The notes beneath the pieces were generated by a model. The model saw only the letters and a program-made list of their open reading frames with translations, did not search any database and was not told the DNA's origin. From Isochrysis galbana (Eukaryota; Haptophyta; Isochrysidales; Isochrysidaceae), in contig CM030933.1 in NCBI GenBank assembly GCA_018136815.1, positions 7,603,137 through 7,667,136 of the forward strand: a stretch of 64,000 bases of DNA. The letters run 5' to 3'. This document shows positions 52,857-62,479 of this stretch, piece by piece. The translations under genes were made by a program, and so were the position numbers. How positions within the stretch are numbered: position 1 is the first letter of the stretch; each line of letters begins with the position of its first letter.

Positions 52857-54929
52857 ATGCGTTCGCTCCCGTCGACGGCTGCGCCGCTCAAGAAAAAGTC
52901 AGCGAAGAGGGCGCGGAAGGAGGACGCACCAACGGCGGAGGGAGGTGAGGTTGGGAGGTCAACACTACCATCCGACGCTCGCGCCGCGCCGCGCTTCTCC
53001 GAGCTCGAGCCCGCGCTCTCCCCTCCGAGCCTCGCAGCGCTTGCAGCGATGGGCTTTGAGCGGGCGACGCCTGTGCAGGCTGCCACAATTCCGCGGCTGC
53101 TGCGCCACCAGGACGTTGCGGTGCAGGCGTGCACAGGATCGGGGAAGACCCTTGCTTTCCTCCTTCCACTCTATGAGCTCCTGGCTCGCCGCGAGAGCCC
53201 GCTACGCAAGATGCAGGCTGGAGCTCTGGTGATCGAGCCCACGCGTGAGCTTGCCGCGCAGGTGCACGCGGTCGCGCTGCGTGTCGGTGAGACACACGCC
53301 GAGGCGCGCATGAGCGCTGAGTCTTCCAACTTGGGGCGCGATGAGGATGCGCTCTCAACGGCGGCCACCATCCTGCCGCCCACCCTTCTCGTGGGCGGCA
53401 CAGATCTGGCGGAGTCGGTTGCGTGTCTTAGAAAGACAGGAGCGCACGTGCTCATCGGCACTCCCGGAAGAGTCGAGGACGTCCTCAATCGAGTCTCGGA
53501 GCTTTCGCTGCGCGAACTCGAACTCCTGGTTCTCGATGAGGCCGACCGGCTGCTCGACATGGGATTCGAGGCCAAGCTGAACGCGATCCTAGCTCGCTTA
53601 CCAAAGCAACGCCGCACTGGTCTCTTCTCTGCAACACAGACGGATGAGCTACTTCAGCTCGCCAGGGCAGGCATGCGCAATCCCGTCAAGGTTCACGTCA
53701 AGGTCAATGCCGCGCCGCCGAGTGACGCCACCAACTCACAGGCCAGTTCGACTGTGAACGATGATGGAGTGAAGGGAGGGCCTAGCCCGAGCGGGTTGAG
53801 CTCATCCACAATGACTCCTTCATCGCTAACGGCATACGTCATGCTCGCGGATGAGGCGTCGCGCCTACCGCAGCTCGTCCACTTCATGCGCAAACAGCTG
53901 CAAGCGCAGAAGAAGCTGATGGTCTACTTTCTCACGTGCGCGTGTGTCGACTTTTACGGTACAGTCCTTCCGTTGCTACCAGACCTCAAAGGAAAGCCGA
54001 TCGCTCCCTTACACGGCAAGATGAAGCCCAAATCCCGCACGAGAGCGTACGAGTGGTTCATCAAGCAGCGGGAGGGCGCAGCATTGCTGTGCACCGACGT
54101 GGCGGCGCGTGGGCTGGACCTGCCCGACGTGGACTGGGTTGTGCAATTCGATGCACCACAGGATCCCAACGCTTATGTTCACCGGGTCGGGCGCACCGCG
54201 CGCATGGGGAGGCAAGGCGGCGCGTTGCTGTTGCTTCGACCACAGGAAGATACCTACATCCCGTTCCTCAACGTACGCAGAGCTCCTCTCGCCACGATGG
54301 AGCCCGTTCCTGAGCTCAAGCCACTTAAGAATCAGCTGACTAAATTCGCGATTGCAGACCGGGCGGTGATGGAGAAGGGCGCGAGAGCGTACGTGTCATA
54401 CCTCAAGGCGTATCAGGAGCATCTATGCAAATACGTCTTTGTCTTTGACCGCCTCGATCTGGGCCAGCTCGCCACCGCCATGGGACTGCTGCGGCTACCC
54501 AAGGTTCGTGAACTCGGCAGGAAACGGAAACGCGGGAAGGACTCATGGGTGGAGTTTGAGCCGGCGGCGGAGGTGAAGGACCTAGATTCCGTTAGGTACA
54601 AGGACAAGCAACGCGAACGCCAGCGCCAGGCTGCCAAGGCCAAGCGTGCGGCGGAGGCAGCCGAGCCGCGCGACGGGGCGCGCTTGAAGAGTAAACGAGG
54701 CGGCTCAACTGCGGGGCAGCGTCTGGCGAAGGGGGGGCGTGGACACGAGCTTACACCCAAGGACGCCCCCGCCGCGAAGGCTGCTGCTGCAGCTGAGGCG
54801 ACGAGAAATGCTGTTGTTGACGAGGACGACTTTGCACTGGAGACAAAACTGATGAAGTTGCTGAAGAAAGGCAAGATCACGAAATCGGAATTCCACAGAA
54901 GACTCGGCGAATCGGACGACGAAGACTGA
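52857..54929 (+). CDS. SPB4: DEAD-box ATP-dependent RNA helicase, DDX55/Spb4 type
   Basis: A 690-residue intronless ORF. Q motif (~47-74, F...GF...TPVQ), motif I ACTGSGKT (91-98), Ia PTRELA (~128), GG and TPGR (Ib), DEAD (~227), SAT (~257), ARGLDLPDVDWV and HRVGRTARMG (~442). After the helicase core a DUF4217-like region, RAYVSYLKAYQEHLCKYVF and LGQLATAMGLLRLPKVREL, assigns it to the Spb4/DDX55 group, which acts in 60S ribosomal-subunit assembly in the nucleolus. A Lys/Arg/Ala-rich C-terminal tail fits nucleolar localisation. Motif 1b-II spacing is longer than usual because of a Ser/Thr-rich insert after residue ~285. Confidence 0.93.
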   Translation: MRSLPSTAAPLKKKSAKRARKEDAPTAEGGEVGRSTLPSDARAAPRFSELEPALSPPSLAALAAMGFERATPVQAATIPRLLRHQDVAVQACTGSGKTLAFLLPLYELLARRESPLRKMQAGALVIEPTRELAAQVHAVALRVGETHAEARMSAESSNLGRDEDALSTAATILPPTLLVGGTDLAESVACLRKTGAHVLIGTPGRVEDVLNRVSELSLRELELLVLDEADRLLDMGFEAKLNAILARLPKQRRTGLFSATQTDELLQLARAGMRNPVKVHVKVNAAPPSDATNSQASSTVNDDGVKGGPSPSGLSSSTMTPSSLTAYVMLADEASRLPQLVHFMRKQLQAQKKLMVYFLTCACVDFYGTVLPLLPDLKGKPIAPLHGKMKPKSRTRAYEWFIKQREGAALLCTDVAARGLDLPDVDWVVQFDAPQDPNAYVHRVGRTARMGRQGGALLLLRPQEDTYIPFLNVRRAPLATMEPVPELKPLKNQLTKFAIADRAVMEKGARAYVSYLKAYQEHLCKYVFVFDRLDLGQLATAMGLLRLPKVRELGRKRKRGKDSWVEFEPAAEVKDLDSVRYKDKQRERQRQAAKAKRAAEAAEPRDGARLKSKRGGSTAGQRLAKGGRGHELTPKDAPAAKAAAAAEATRNAVVDEDDFALETKLMKLLKKGKITKSEFHRRLGESDDED

Positions 54930-55365
54930 CGCGGTGTGAGAAGAGTATCCCTTAAGAGGGCGGCCGGTGCGCTAAACTAGGAAGGCGTAGACTTTTCGCT
55001 TTTGAGGCAGGAGAGCACACGATTTTACGATCGGGTAGTACGATGGTTTGACAAGTTGCTAGGTGTCGCCCAGGTGTCGCAGCGCGGTTGCGCCTTTGTA
55101 GCGAAAAAGTAAGAAGAATACAGATCAAACTGATCTTATCTATGATGATTGTGATTAAAAATAATAATAATACAACTGAGCGTTAGTACCACTACTCCCA
55201 CTAAGGTGTCGTTCCGTCAAATGTGGGACATGAGTCGAATTGAGCGATCGAATGTCCACAGTTGTACACAGCGTTATTTTAAAATTAAATGTAGACTAGC
55301 GTAACATTCCCTGCTTCCCGCGACGCGTGTCCCCCCGGAGGGCGCCGTGTCGGCGCTTTTCGATT
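54930..55365. other. no gene; contains a 30-bp dispersed motif
   Basis: A 30-bp segment at 55,174-55,203 is identical to 61,629-61,658, in both cases preceded by an AT-rich (AATAAT)-type run. Otherwise featureless. Confidence 0.6.
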
Positions 55366-55905
55366 GTGATTACTTGTAACTATGGGCACGGCGCGATGTG
55401 CATCGGCCACCCCGCGGGGGCGCCGTGCGTGCGCATAGAAACTTTTTCCCCTAAGGCCCACATTAACGTAAAGTAGCCGTATACGAGATGTTTCGTTGCG
55501 CAGCACGTGTGATTACTTGCAATCATTGTGCACGCCGTGCGTATGCGCATCGGCTCCCCCCCCCCCCTCTCGAGGGCGCCGTGCGTGCGCATAGAAACTT
55601 TTTCCCCTAAGGCCCACAATAACGTAAAGTAGCCATATACGAGATGTTTCGTTTACGCAGCACGTGTGATTACTTGCAATCACTGTGCACGCCGTGCGTA
55701 TGCGCATCGACTCCCCCCCTCGCGAGGTCGCCGTGTGTGCGCATAGAAACTTTTTTCCCTAAGGCCCACATTAACGTAAAGTAGCCATATACGAGATGTT
55801 TCGTTTGCGCAGCACGTGTGATTATTTGCAATCATTGTGCACGCCGTGCGTATGCACATCGGCTTCCCCCCCCCGCGGGGCGCCGTGCGTGCGCATAGCA
55901 ACTTC
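55366..55905. repeat. tandem repeat, four ~143-157 bp units
   Basis: Units start at GTGATTA (55,366, 55,509, 55,666 and 55,818). Each contains GTGCACGCCGTGCGTATGC, a variable C-tract, CGCCGTGCGTGCGCATAG, ACTTTTTCCCTAAGGCCCA, ACGTAAAGTAGCC, ATACGAGATGTTTCG and GCAGCACGTG. The first and last units are partial or diverged. Translated frames are repetitive but lack a consistent start, so coding is unlikely. Confidence 0.9.
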
Positions 55906-56200
55906 CAGGAAGGTGCACGCCGTGCGTTCACTCTTTCCGCGGGGGGACTCTAGACGCAGAAGCGGTCGGGAACCGTGGGGGCACCCCCTGGGACCGGGGA
56001 AAATATTACCGTATACTGCGAAAACACTAACGTAAACAACCGATAGGTCTTGGGGTCGCTCCCCTCCCCCGGGTCCCCTCCCCCGGGTCCCCTCCTCCCC
56101 CTCTCATCGACCTACCAGAGAGAGACGGCTCCTACTGCCTGCCTCCCTCCTCCCTCCTCGCTCACCCTCCAGCTCTCTCCTCGCCCTCGTCTTCCTCACG

Positions 56201-56845
56201 ATGGTGGCGACTCGGCGCGCATCGGTACGGTCCTCCGTCCTCTCCTCTCGTGCTCCTGCTCGCTGGTTTCGTTCGACTCGCTCGGCACAGCCACCTGTCG
56301 ACTGGACGCCGAGCGCAAGCGCTGCTCGCACGACTCGTTCCTCTTCCTGCTCCAAGGGCGCGGCGGAGGAGGCGGAGCCTGTTCGCGTTCCTGATGCCGA
56401 GGAGGAGGCCCTTTCCCCGACCGATGAGGCCACCACCACCACCACCGACGAGGACTCCGGGCCTGTGGGAGGAGAAGAGGAGAACGAGGACTGTGCGTCG
56501 GACGCTCCAGGTCTTCTTGTTCCCATCGCGCGGGTTGCGGATGTCGATGAGCCAGCCGAGTCGATGGAGGAGGTCGAGACCGCCCACGCGCTCGCTCTCA
56601 CCGATGAGAAGGAAGCCGCGGAAGAGGACGAGAAGGCGGAGAAGGCGGAGAATGAGAAGACGGCTGCGTCCGACGCACCAGTCGGAGAAGTCTTCACTCG
56701 GTTCGAAGAGGCCACGCAGCTGGAAGAGGCCACGCAGCTCGAGGAGGAGGAGAAGGGCGAGACCGCCGAGGAGGCCGAGACCGCCGAGGCGCCCGCTCCT
56801 GCCAAGGCGCCTCTTCCAGCTGCGTGGCCTCTTCGAACCGAGTGA
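56201..56845 (+). CDS. acidic Glu/Ala-rich ORF ending in an inverted duplication
   Basis: A 214-codon frame from ATG 56,201. The first ~75 residues are Arg/Ser-rich; residues ~75-180 are acidic (DEDSGPVGGEEENEDCASD, then EEVE and KAEKAEN stretches), probably disordered or coiled coil. The 3' half lies in the left arm and loop of a 302-bp hairpin, so the native C-terminus has been replaced. The antisense arm encodes the same peptide (57,116-56,694 -). Family unknown; whether it is expressed is unclear. Confidence 0.4.
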   Translation: MVATRRASVRSSVLSSRAPARWFRSTRSAQPPVDWTPSASAARTTRSSSCSKGAAEEAEPVRVPDAEEEALSPTDEATTTTTDEDSGPVGGEEENEDCASDAPGLLVPIARVADVDEPAESMEEVETAHALALTDEKEAAEEDEKAEKAENEKTAASDAPVGEVFTRFEEATQLEEATQLEEEEKGETAEEAETAEAPAPAKAPLPAAWPLRTE

Positions 56846-57110
56846 AGACTTCTCCGACTGGTGCGTCGGACGCAGCCGTCTTCTCATTCTCCGCCTTCTC
56901 CGCCTTCTCGTCCTCTTCCGCGGCTTCCTTCTCATCGGTGAGAGCGAGCGCGTGGGCGGTCTCGACCTCCTCCATCGACTCGGCTGGCTCATCGACATCC
57001 GCAACCCGCGCGATGGGAACAAGAAGACCTGGAGCGTCCGACGCACAGTCCTCGTTCTCCTCTTCTCCTCCCACAGGCCCGGAGTCCTCGTCGGTGGTGG
57101 TGGTGGTGGC
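56429..57110. repeat. hairpin: 302-bp inverted repeat with 78-bp spacer
   Basis: Arms 56,429-56,730 and 56,809-57,110 are equal in length and appear to be perfect reverse complements (the peptides read from both arms are identical). A transcript would fold into a ~300-bp double-stranded stem. Confidence 0.9.
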
Positions 57111-57415
57111 TCCCATTATAACTACAATGAGGGAAAACCCATTGATTGAGGCGCACCGACCGCTACGTCGGAAAGCACTGGGGAGGGGGCGGGGGCGAGG
57201 AACCTCTCGTCGTGAAAAGAACGGCCCTTAACAGCTCGCGCCGCGAGCAGCCCTCGAGAAATAAGCGACTGCGCCCCGAGATACCTGCCATGGGGGTATC
57301 CCAAGACGTCTTGAGCCGCTCCCTTCCCATCGTCCCTCCCGTCGCCAGCCGCCCCTCCCCGCTCGCCCCGCCCGTTTGCTAACGCAAACGGGTCTCGTTT
57401 CTCACCACACTCCAT
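57111..57415 (-). mobile_element. retroelement-like repeat with CCCGTTTG/CAAACGGG hairpin, copy 1
   Basis: Shares with 61,783-62,475: CTCCCATTATAACT; a GAACGGCCCTTAACAGCTCG block; and, ~150-450 bp on, a stem CCCGTTTG/CAAACGGG separated by a 6-nt loop (57,369-57,390), followed by TTTCTCACC(A/G)CA. On the minus strand both can encode M(E/D)CGEK and AARAVKGRS. Probably the 5' region of an unidentified retroelement. Confidence 0.55.
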
Positions 57416-57489
57416 CGGGTGTGTGTGTGTGTGCAAATCCCCCCCCCTCCCTCGCTTCGCTCTCTTCCACCTCTCTCCCTGCGGCTGCG

Positions 57490-57670
57490 GCGCGTCGCCA
57501 TGCGGCGCGCCACGGCCTGCTCTCAGAGGTCCTTTGGGGGCACCCAGAGGCTCTGCCAGAGGGCCAGCAAGGGCAGCGCTTGCAGCTTAGGCTTAGGGGG
57601 CAATGGAGGCTGGGGCTCAGCCCCTGGCCCCCCCTGCCTCTCCCTCGCTCGCCTCGCTGGTCCTAGGTGC
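57490..57670 (+). repeat. LINE leader fragment
   Basis: GC-rich sequence matching the leader at 44,100-44,240 (GGAGGCTGGGGCT..., CTGCCTCTCCCTCGCT). Not followed by ORF1. Confidence 0.55.
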
Positions 57671-57942
57671 CGCCCAGAGGCCTCTGTCTGCGTGGCGACC
57701 AGGGATGGCGGGGGGGGTCAGTCCGAGAGTAGGCCCAAGCGGGCATGGGCGAATGCGGCTGCCGCGACCCGCGCCCACTAGGGGTTTGGGTGGTGGTTGT
57801 GGTTGTGTTGAATGCCCTGCTCGTGCCAGAAGGCAGAGCATGGGGTTGACCGACAGGCCCCCCCGGAGGAAAATTGGTGCCTGAGAGAGGGGACGCAAGG
57901 CGCCCCCCCCATGCTGAACTAAGTATAAACTTAGTTGATATT
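57640..57942 (-). repeat. orphan LINE 5' leader, minus strand
   Basis: Minus-strand start AACTAAGTTTATACTTAGTT (a perfect hairpin) followed by CAGCATGGGGGGGGCGCC resembles the leaders at 43,276 and 48,877. No ORF1 coding was recognised. Confidence 0.5.
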
Positions 57943-58451
57943 GGAATAATATTGTGGTTAAAAAACTCTTGAAGATGCCTACATTGTAGTGTAAGTGCTT
58001 TTATTGCTGCGCTCACCCTTGCCAACCCAAATGTCACGAAAATGTCCTTCAATGTCTTCAGAGCCCAGCCTTGCCAGCCCAAATGTCCGAACATGTCACG
58101 TGATATTTTTTCGGCCAAAAGCCGCCCAAGAACTTCGACATTTCCGCCAGGGCCTAATCATCAGATCGTCGTTCACATTCATACCTATCGTGCGGTACGA
58201 TATGTAGTAGTAGGTCAGTGTTGCCTTCCTCTCCCGACCCTCTCCCTCTCCCCCCCTCCCCCCCCCCCCCCCCACTCACTCTCTCCCTCCCTCCCTTCCT
58301 CCCACTCCCTCTCCCTCTCCCCCTCCCTCTCCCACTCCCTCTCCCTGTCCACCTCTGCTCTCTTCCCGCTCTGCTCCGTCCTCTTGCCGCTCTGCGTTTC
58401 TCCATCAGCGCGCTCTTGAGTGGGTGTGGGCAGAGCCGTCCCATTCGACTG
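57943..58451. other. no gene; C/T-rich tract
   Basis: A ~170-bp pyrimidine (CCCTCTC)n-like tract at 58,225-58,390 and C-homopolymers precede the ORF at 58,452. Likely 5' UTR or promoter. Confidence 0.5.
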
Positions 58452-59083
58452 ATGCTCATCCTGCTGGCTCCGCTCCCGAGCCTGAGCGTGCTGCCCCTCT
58501 CGGCGTGGCACTGCTCCGAGGCCGCTGAGATGGCGTGCCCTGGTGTCGATGAGCTGCCAGCAGATAAGGGCTGCCAGGTGAGCTGCAAGCCAGAGCAGCC
58601 GGGTGCCGCACACGTGTGCGCGCGTGCACGCGCCAAGTGCGAGAGCCTGCGCTCCTGCAAGAGTTTCAACGTCAACGATGAGGGCACATGGGCTACGCTG
58701 AAGCAGCACCTGGTCAAGAACGGCGCCGGCACATCGGTGGCAGGCTTGACTGACGCCTACTGTCCACCGGCGCTCAAGGAACGCAGTCTCCAGACAGGTG
58801 ACGCCTTGTGTCCTCATGCATGTTCCGCATCGGCTTGAGGCAGGATGCCGCCATGGCACAGTGCCGTGACAGCGAAAACTACGTGCCGCAGGTATAGTCT
58901 GCACATCGACATCCAACCTGTGCGTTGTTCTCTCAAAGGTCGCGCGTCGCGCGTTGTTCACAGCGCGCGTGCGGCATTCTATCCCGCATTCCATCCCAAT
59001 TGTTGTCGGCTCGACCGGGTATCCGGAGCACCGCATTCCTGCGATTAATCACATCGCGTTCATCATTGAACGGTATCATGCAC
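58452..59083 (+). CDS. secreted Cys-rich protein, two tentative exons (partial)
   Basis: Exon 1 from ATG 58,452 encodes a signal peptide (MLILLAPLPSLSVLPLSAW) and ~95 residues with ten Cys (HCSEAAEMACPG, GCQVSCKPE, VCARARAKCESLRSCKS). It ends at the donor ACAG|GTGACG (58,797), phase 1. Using acceptor CCGCAG (58,891), the next segment (58,892 to ~59,083) stays in frame (GIVCTSTSNLCVVLSKVARR...) until a C36 tract. The frame is open on to 59,436, but its coding status past the C-tract is doubtful. Could be the 5' part of the DUF3431 gene downstream. Family of the N-terminal domain not recognised. Confidence 0.4.
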
Positions 59084-59086
59084 CTT

Positions 59087-59126
<40 letters not shown>

Positions 59127-60413
59127 GTCGGTTTCCTCGCGAAGCGCGCCATCGCCATTCCTGGATGGAACCCGATTCGCTTTGGTCATCACGATAGACC
59201 ACGCAACTTTTTTCGTAGTGGAGAAGTTCAGCCTCGCCTTGTGCATAGCTGGCCCGATTGCGTGTCACTCCAACCACCCTTTCGATAGGTTTGACACGTT
59301 GCCGCAGAATATCGCTCTTGTCACCGACTATGGGGACGAACATGCCACGTCTGGAGTGAATGTTTGCGCACAGGTGTGCCCGATGCTTCATGTTTTGCCA
59401 CACTTCCCTTGCCATCCCTTGGCGCTCAGGATTTAGTGCGAGAGATTTCGCTTGGTCTCATCATCCTTCAATATCGCGCCGACCATTAGGCATTTCGGCT
59501 GCAGGCCATTGCAGCAGCAATCAACCGGAGCTCGGCTTCGGATTCGCTATTCCTTTCGCTCTCGCCTGATCCCCCAAGACTAAGTAGGCTTTCATCCCCA
59601 CATTCTGCAAACACAAACGGCCGTGGGAACGCCGCCTTCCGCTGCTTCCATCGGCGGCGGCTCAGTCCCTCTGAGGCTGCTGCTTGGAAATCCTTATCAC
59701 CTTGGCTTGGCCCACCTCCTGTCGACGGGTTCAGCGGTTACGCGGGCGGTAGTTTCGTGGTCTCGCGGTCGCGAGTGCGCAAGCAGCCGCGCGCGATGTG
59801 GGAGGCCATGTTGCGCATCTTGCTTCGCAGGGACCACGGTATGTACCACGGCACAAACGGAGCGGCGTCAGAGGGGGAGAGCCTGGGCGATGCATTGGCG
59901 AGCCTCTTGAACGATGGCCTGTGGAGCATCGTGCTAGGAGAGCCCACAGACGATCGCTTCGAATGTGACGAGATAGCTGGCTGGGGCACCGCAGTTGCAA
60001 GTGGAGAACCGATTTCTTCATCGCTCCCACCCCCAAGCATGTTCCGGCCAGCTGATGAAGTCGCTGCTCAGCTATCACGAGTGGCACCGATGAAGCCTTC
60101 CAAAGCCGAGCTCGCCACAGGCTGCGGGCCATCCGCTCTCGCATGTGTCGTGGTCGCCGCCCACCGTACTTCCCCCGAGTGGGCTCACAGCGCTGGCTTA
60201 CCGGTGGTTTCGTACAAACGCGAGGTGGTCGCCGCCCGGAGCATGCTAGCCTCTTGCCCGGTTGCTACACTACTGCTAGCTCTATCCGCACGAATATAGA
60301 ATGCAAAGCTTGTCGCAAAGGCAAGTTTGTATCCTTTTGTCATGCGGGCTCTCACCCCAACCCTCTGTCGGAAGTTGACCATCCCTCTCTTGTTCACCAC
60401 GTGCATTGGGCAG
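59084..60413. other. no confident gene; possible introns and exons of a split gene
   Basis: Contains a C36 tract (59,090-59,124) and open + frames (59,757-60,299). No motif links them to a family. They may be introns or undetected exons between 58.8 and 60.4 kb. Confidence 0.3.
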
Positions 60414-61133
60414 GTGACACCTGATAACTTGTATGTGGTTCCCAATGTTTGGCATGAACATGCAGTCTACCTCCATTACATCTGCTCCTTCTATGATCAC
60501 TTGCCTCCATTGACAGCATTCCTTCACGGACATCGGACCTCATGGCACAATCGGCAGAAGCCGGCGATATCTCAGCTCAAGCAATTGCCCCTCGCGAAGC
60601 TTGCCGAGGTGACTTAGGAGATGGAGTCGCTGCTAGTGACGCCAACTCACAAGCATTTGCGTTCGCGCGCTCGTCTTCCGGGTTGTGCTTCTTGGTTCGT
60701 TGAATTGTCGTATCACTATGCTTGCCTCTCCTGCGCTCACCCTCTTTCCATTCGTCGGCGTATGGTGGAAGCGGCTGCATCTATCCCCTTGTTTTTGTAG
60801 CGCACCTCATGAGATAGTCTTCTCACTCTCGCTCCTCGTCTTTTGGTGGCTCTTCATCGTCCTAGGCAAAAGACGTCTACTATTCATTCAACAATGGCAT
60901 CGATTCCCAGTACTGCATAAACGCCCACACCATCCCCAACGAGATACAGGGTTGGCAAAGAGAGTTGAGGGCACAAGCGCACTCGTGGGATCGCGTAATG
61001 TTTCCTACTCTAGGTCCGCCCCCCCGGGGGTGTGGGGGCTATTGTTGCACACAATTCTTAGTCTCGCGGGATAGAATCCGTGCCCGCCCACATGCCTTCT
61101 GGCGGAAGCTACTTGCGGACCTCCTCGATGAAG
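60414..61133 (+). CDS. DUF3431-family protein, two exons (partial)
   Basis: Exon A 60,414-60,608 (acceptor TGGGCAG, donor GAG|GTGACT, phase 0) encodes VPNVWHEHAVYLHYICSFYD followed by PLTAFLHGHRTSWH, matching the DUF3431 core (PNxGxExxxYLxxI...Y...VFLxG). Exon B 60,866-61,133 (acceptor CGTCCTAG, donor GAAG|GTGCGT) encodes KDVYYSFNNGIDSQYC and GYCCTQFLVSRDRIRARP, the family's C-terminal CCxQFxVSRxRI signature. The joined frame is open. N-terminal and last exons are not identified. The family is thought to include membrane or secretory glycosyltransferase-like proteins; its function is not established. Confidence 0.65.
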
Positions 61134-61782
61134 GTGCGTGGCGACCCATCTTGTACGTTGCGACCCATCCCAGACGTGCGGCACCTGCTGCGTACGCAAG
61201 ACACCAGCATCAGCATCGGTCCAGTTTTATCGGGACGATGCAGGCTCGTTGATTTGCATCCCATCCTTGACAGCCATGCCTTACGGTCAAAAGGCTCCCC
61301 AGTGCTGGACTTCACTCCTAAGTTATGCTTAAGGTTGTTGCTCTCGAATGGCTATCAGGTACACCAGACGTGTGCAAGTTGTCGGGACATACCCTTGAAT
61401 TGACCTGGGGTTACATTCTGGGTGAGCCTTCCAATTTCACCTGCCGCAAGGATGGTTGGGGTGTCAGCGGCGAAAGGTTTGGCTTCACAAGAAAGTGACA
61501 TCCAGGTTTTTGGATCATAGCATTCTTGAGTCGGAGGTCCGGGGTTGCCAAAATCTAGTCAATGGCTAGCAGTAGCCGTCCATTAACACCAGCTCGCTAG
61601 AGAGATATAATAACACTACTAATAAAATAACTGAGCGTTAGTACCACTACTCCCACTAGCCCGGTACTATCACGACACCCCTCAGCTCACCTGCCCATAC
61701 GCCTTGACGTGTGCTCATGCCACAGATACATACACCAATGCACCCCTTCAAAACTCCCTCCTCGCAGAGCCCCAGGCTCCCA
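61134..61782. other. no gene; second copy of the 30-bp motif
   Basis: 61,629-61,658 repeats 55,174-55,203 exactly. The rest may include the last exon of the DUF3431 gene, which I could not define. Confidence 0.4.
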
Positions 61783-62475
61783 TTATAACTCATAACTCGA
61801 CACAAACCACAAATTACAATGGGGGAAAACCCAGTGAGGCGAACCGTCCTATACGTCGGGCGACTCGCCAGGGAAAAGCACCGGGGGGGGGGGGGGGGAC
61901 TCTCGTCGAAAAAGAAGAACGGCCCTTAACAGCTCGCGCCGCGAGCGGTCCTCGAAGAATAAAAATGACTGCGACTCGAGTAACACGTAACCTGCGCCAC
62001 CTGGGGCACTCTCGTCGATCTTGAGGCACTCCTATCGCGGTGGTGCCCATGAGGCAACCACCGCGGCTTGGGCGAGGCAGAGCGCCATCGCCGATCGCAT
62101 CGCCAATCGTATATCGCCGGGTAAGATTCTTACTACATTCACGCGCACCCACATTCACACAAACGCACGCGAAACTAATAGTAACAAAGTAAGAGCGCGC
62201 GGGGAAATTTCTGTGCCGCAAGAATGCCCCGCGCGGACTCGAAACGGCCGCGAGGGAGAAGTGAGAAGCATAGACCTCAGTATAAACATACAGAGGTTAG
62301 AATGAGCATCCACGATGCATGAGATGGATGTATCCATGATAGATATGCATCTATGATGCACATATCATGGATGTATCCAAGATAACTCCCTCTTATTCTC
62401 TCCCTCCTGTCGCCAGCAGACCCTCTCTGCCCGTTTGCTAATACAAACGGGGCCCATTTCTCACCGCAATCCATG
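61783..62475 (-). mobile_element. retroelement-like repeat with CCCGTTTG/CAAACGGG hairpin, copy 2
   Basis: Shares end sequences with 57,111-57,415 but is longer in the middle. The stem CCCGTTTG/CAAACGGG recurs at 62,421-62,443. A 62,310-62,380 stretch holds a CATGGATG/ATGCAT-type direct and inverted repeat cluster. Confidence 0.55.
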
Positions 62476-62479
62476 GAGG

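Noticed and set aside
55285-55931. Series of minus-strand ORFs with repeated peptide RIWLLYVNVGLR
   Set aside because: Frames follow the ~155-bp tandem repeat; unit lengths are not multiples of three and starts are inconsistent.
56104-57149. Overlapping long ORFs on both strands (for example 56,162-57,046 - and 56,250-57,149 +), Arg- or Ser-rich
   Set aside because: They are alternate-frame readings of the 302-bp inverted repeat; the same peptides appear on both strands because the arms are reverse complements.
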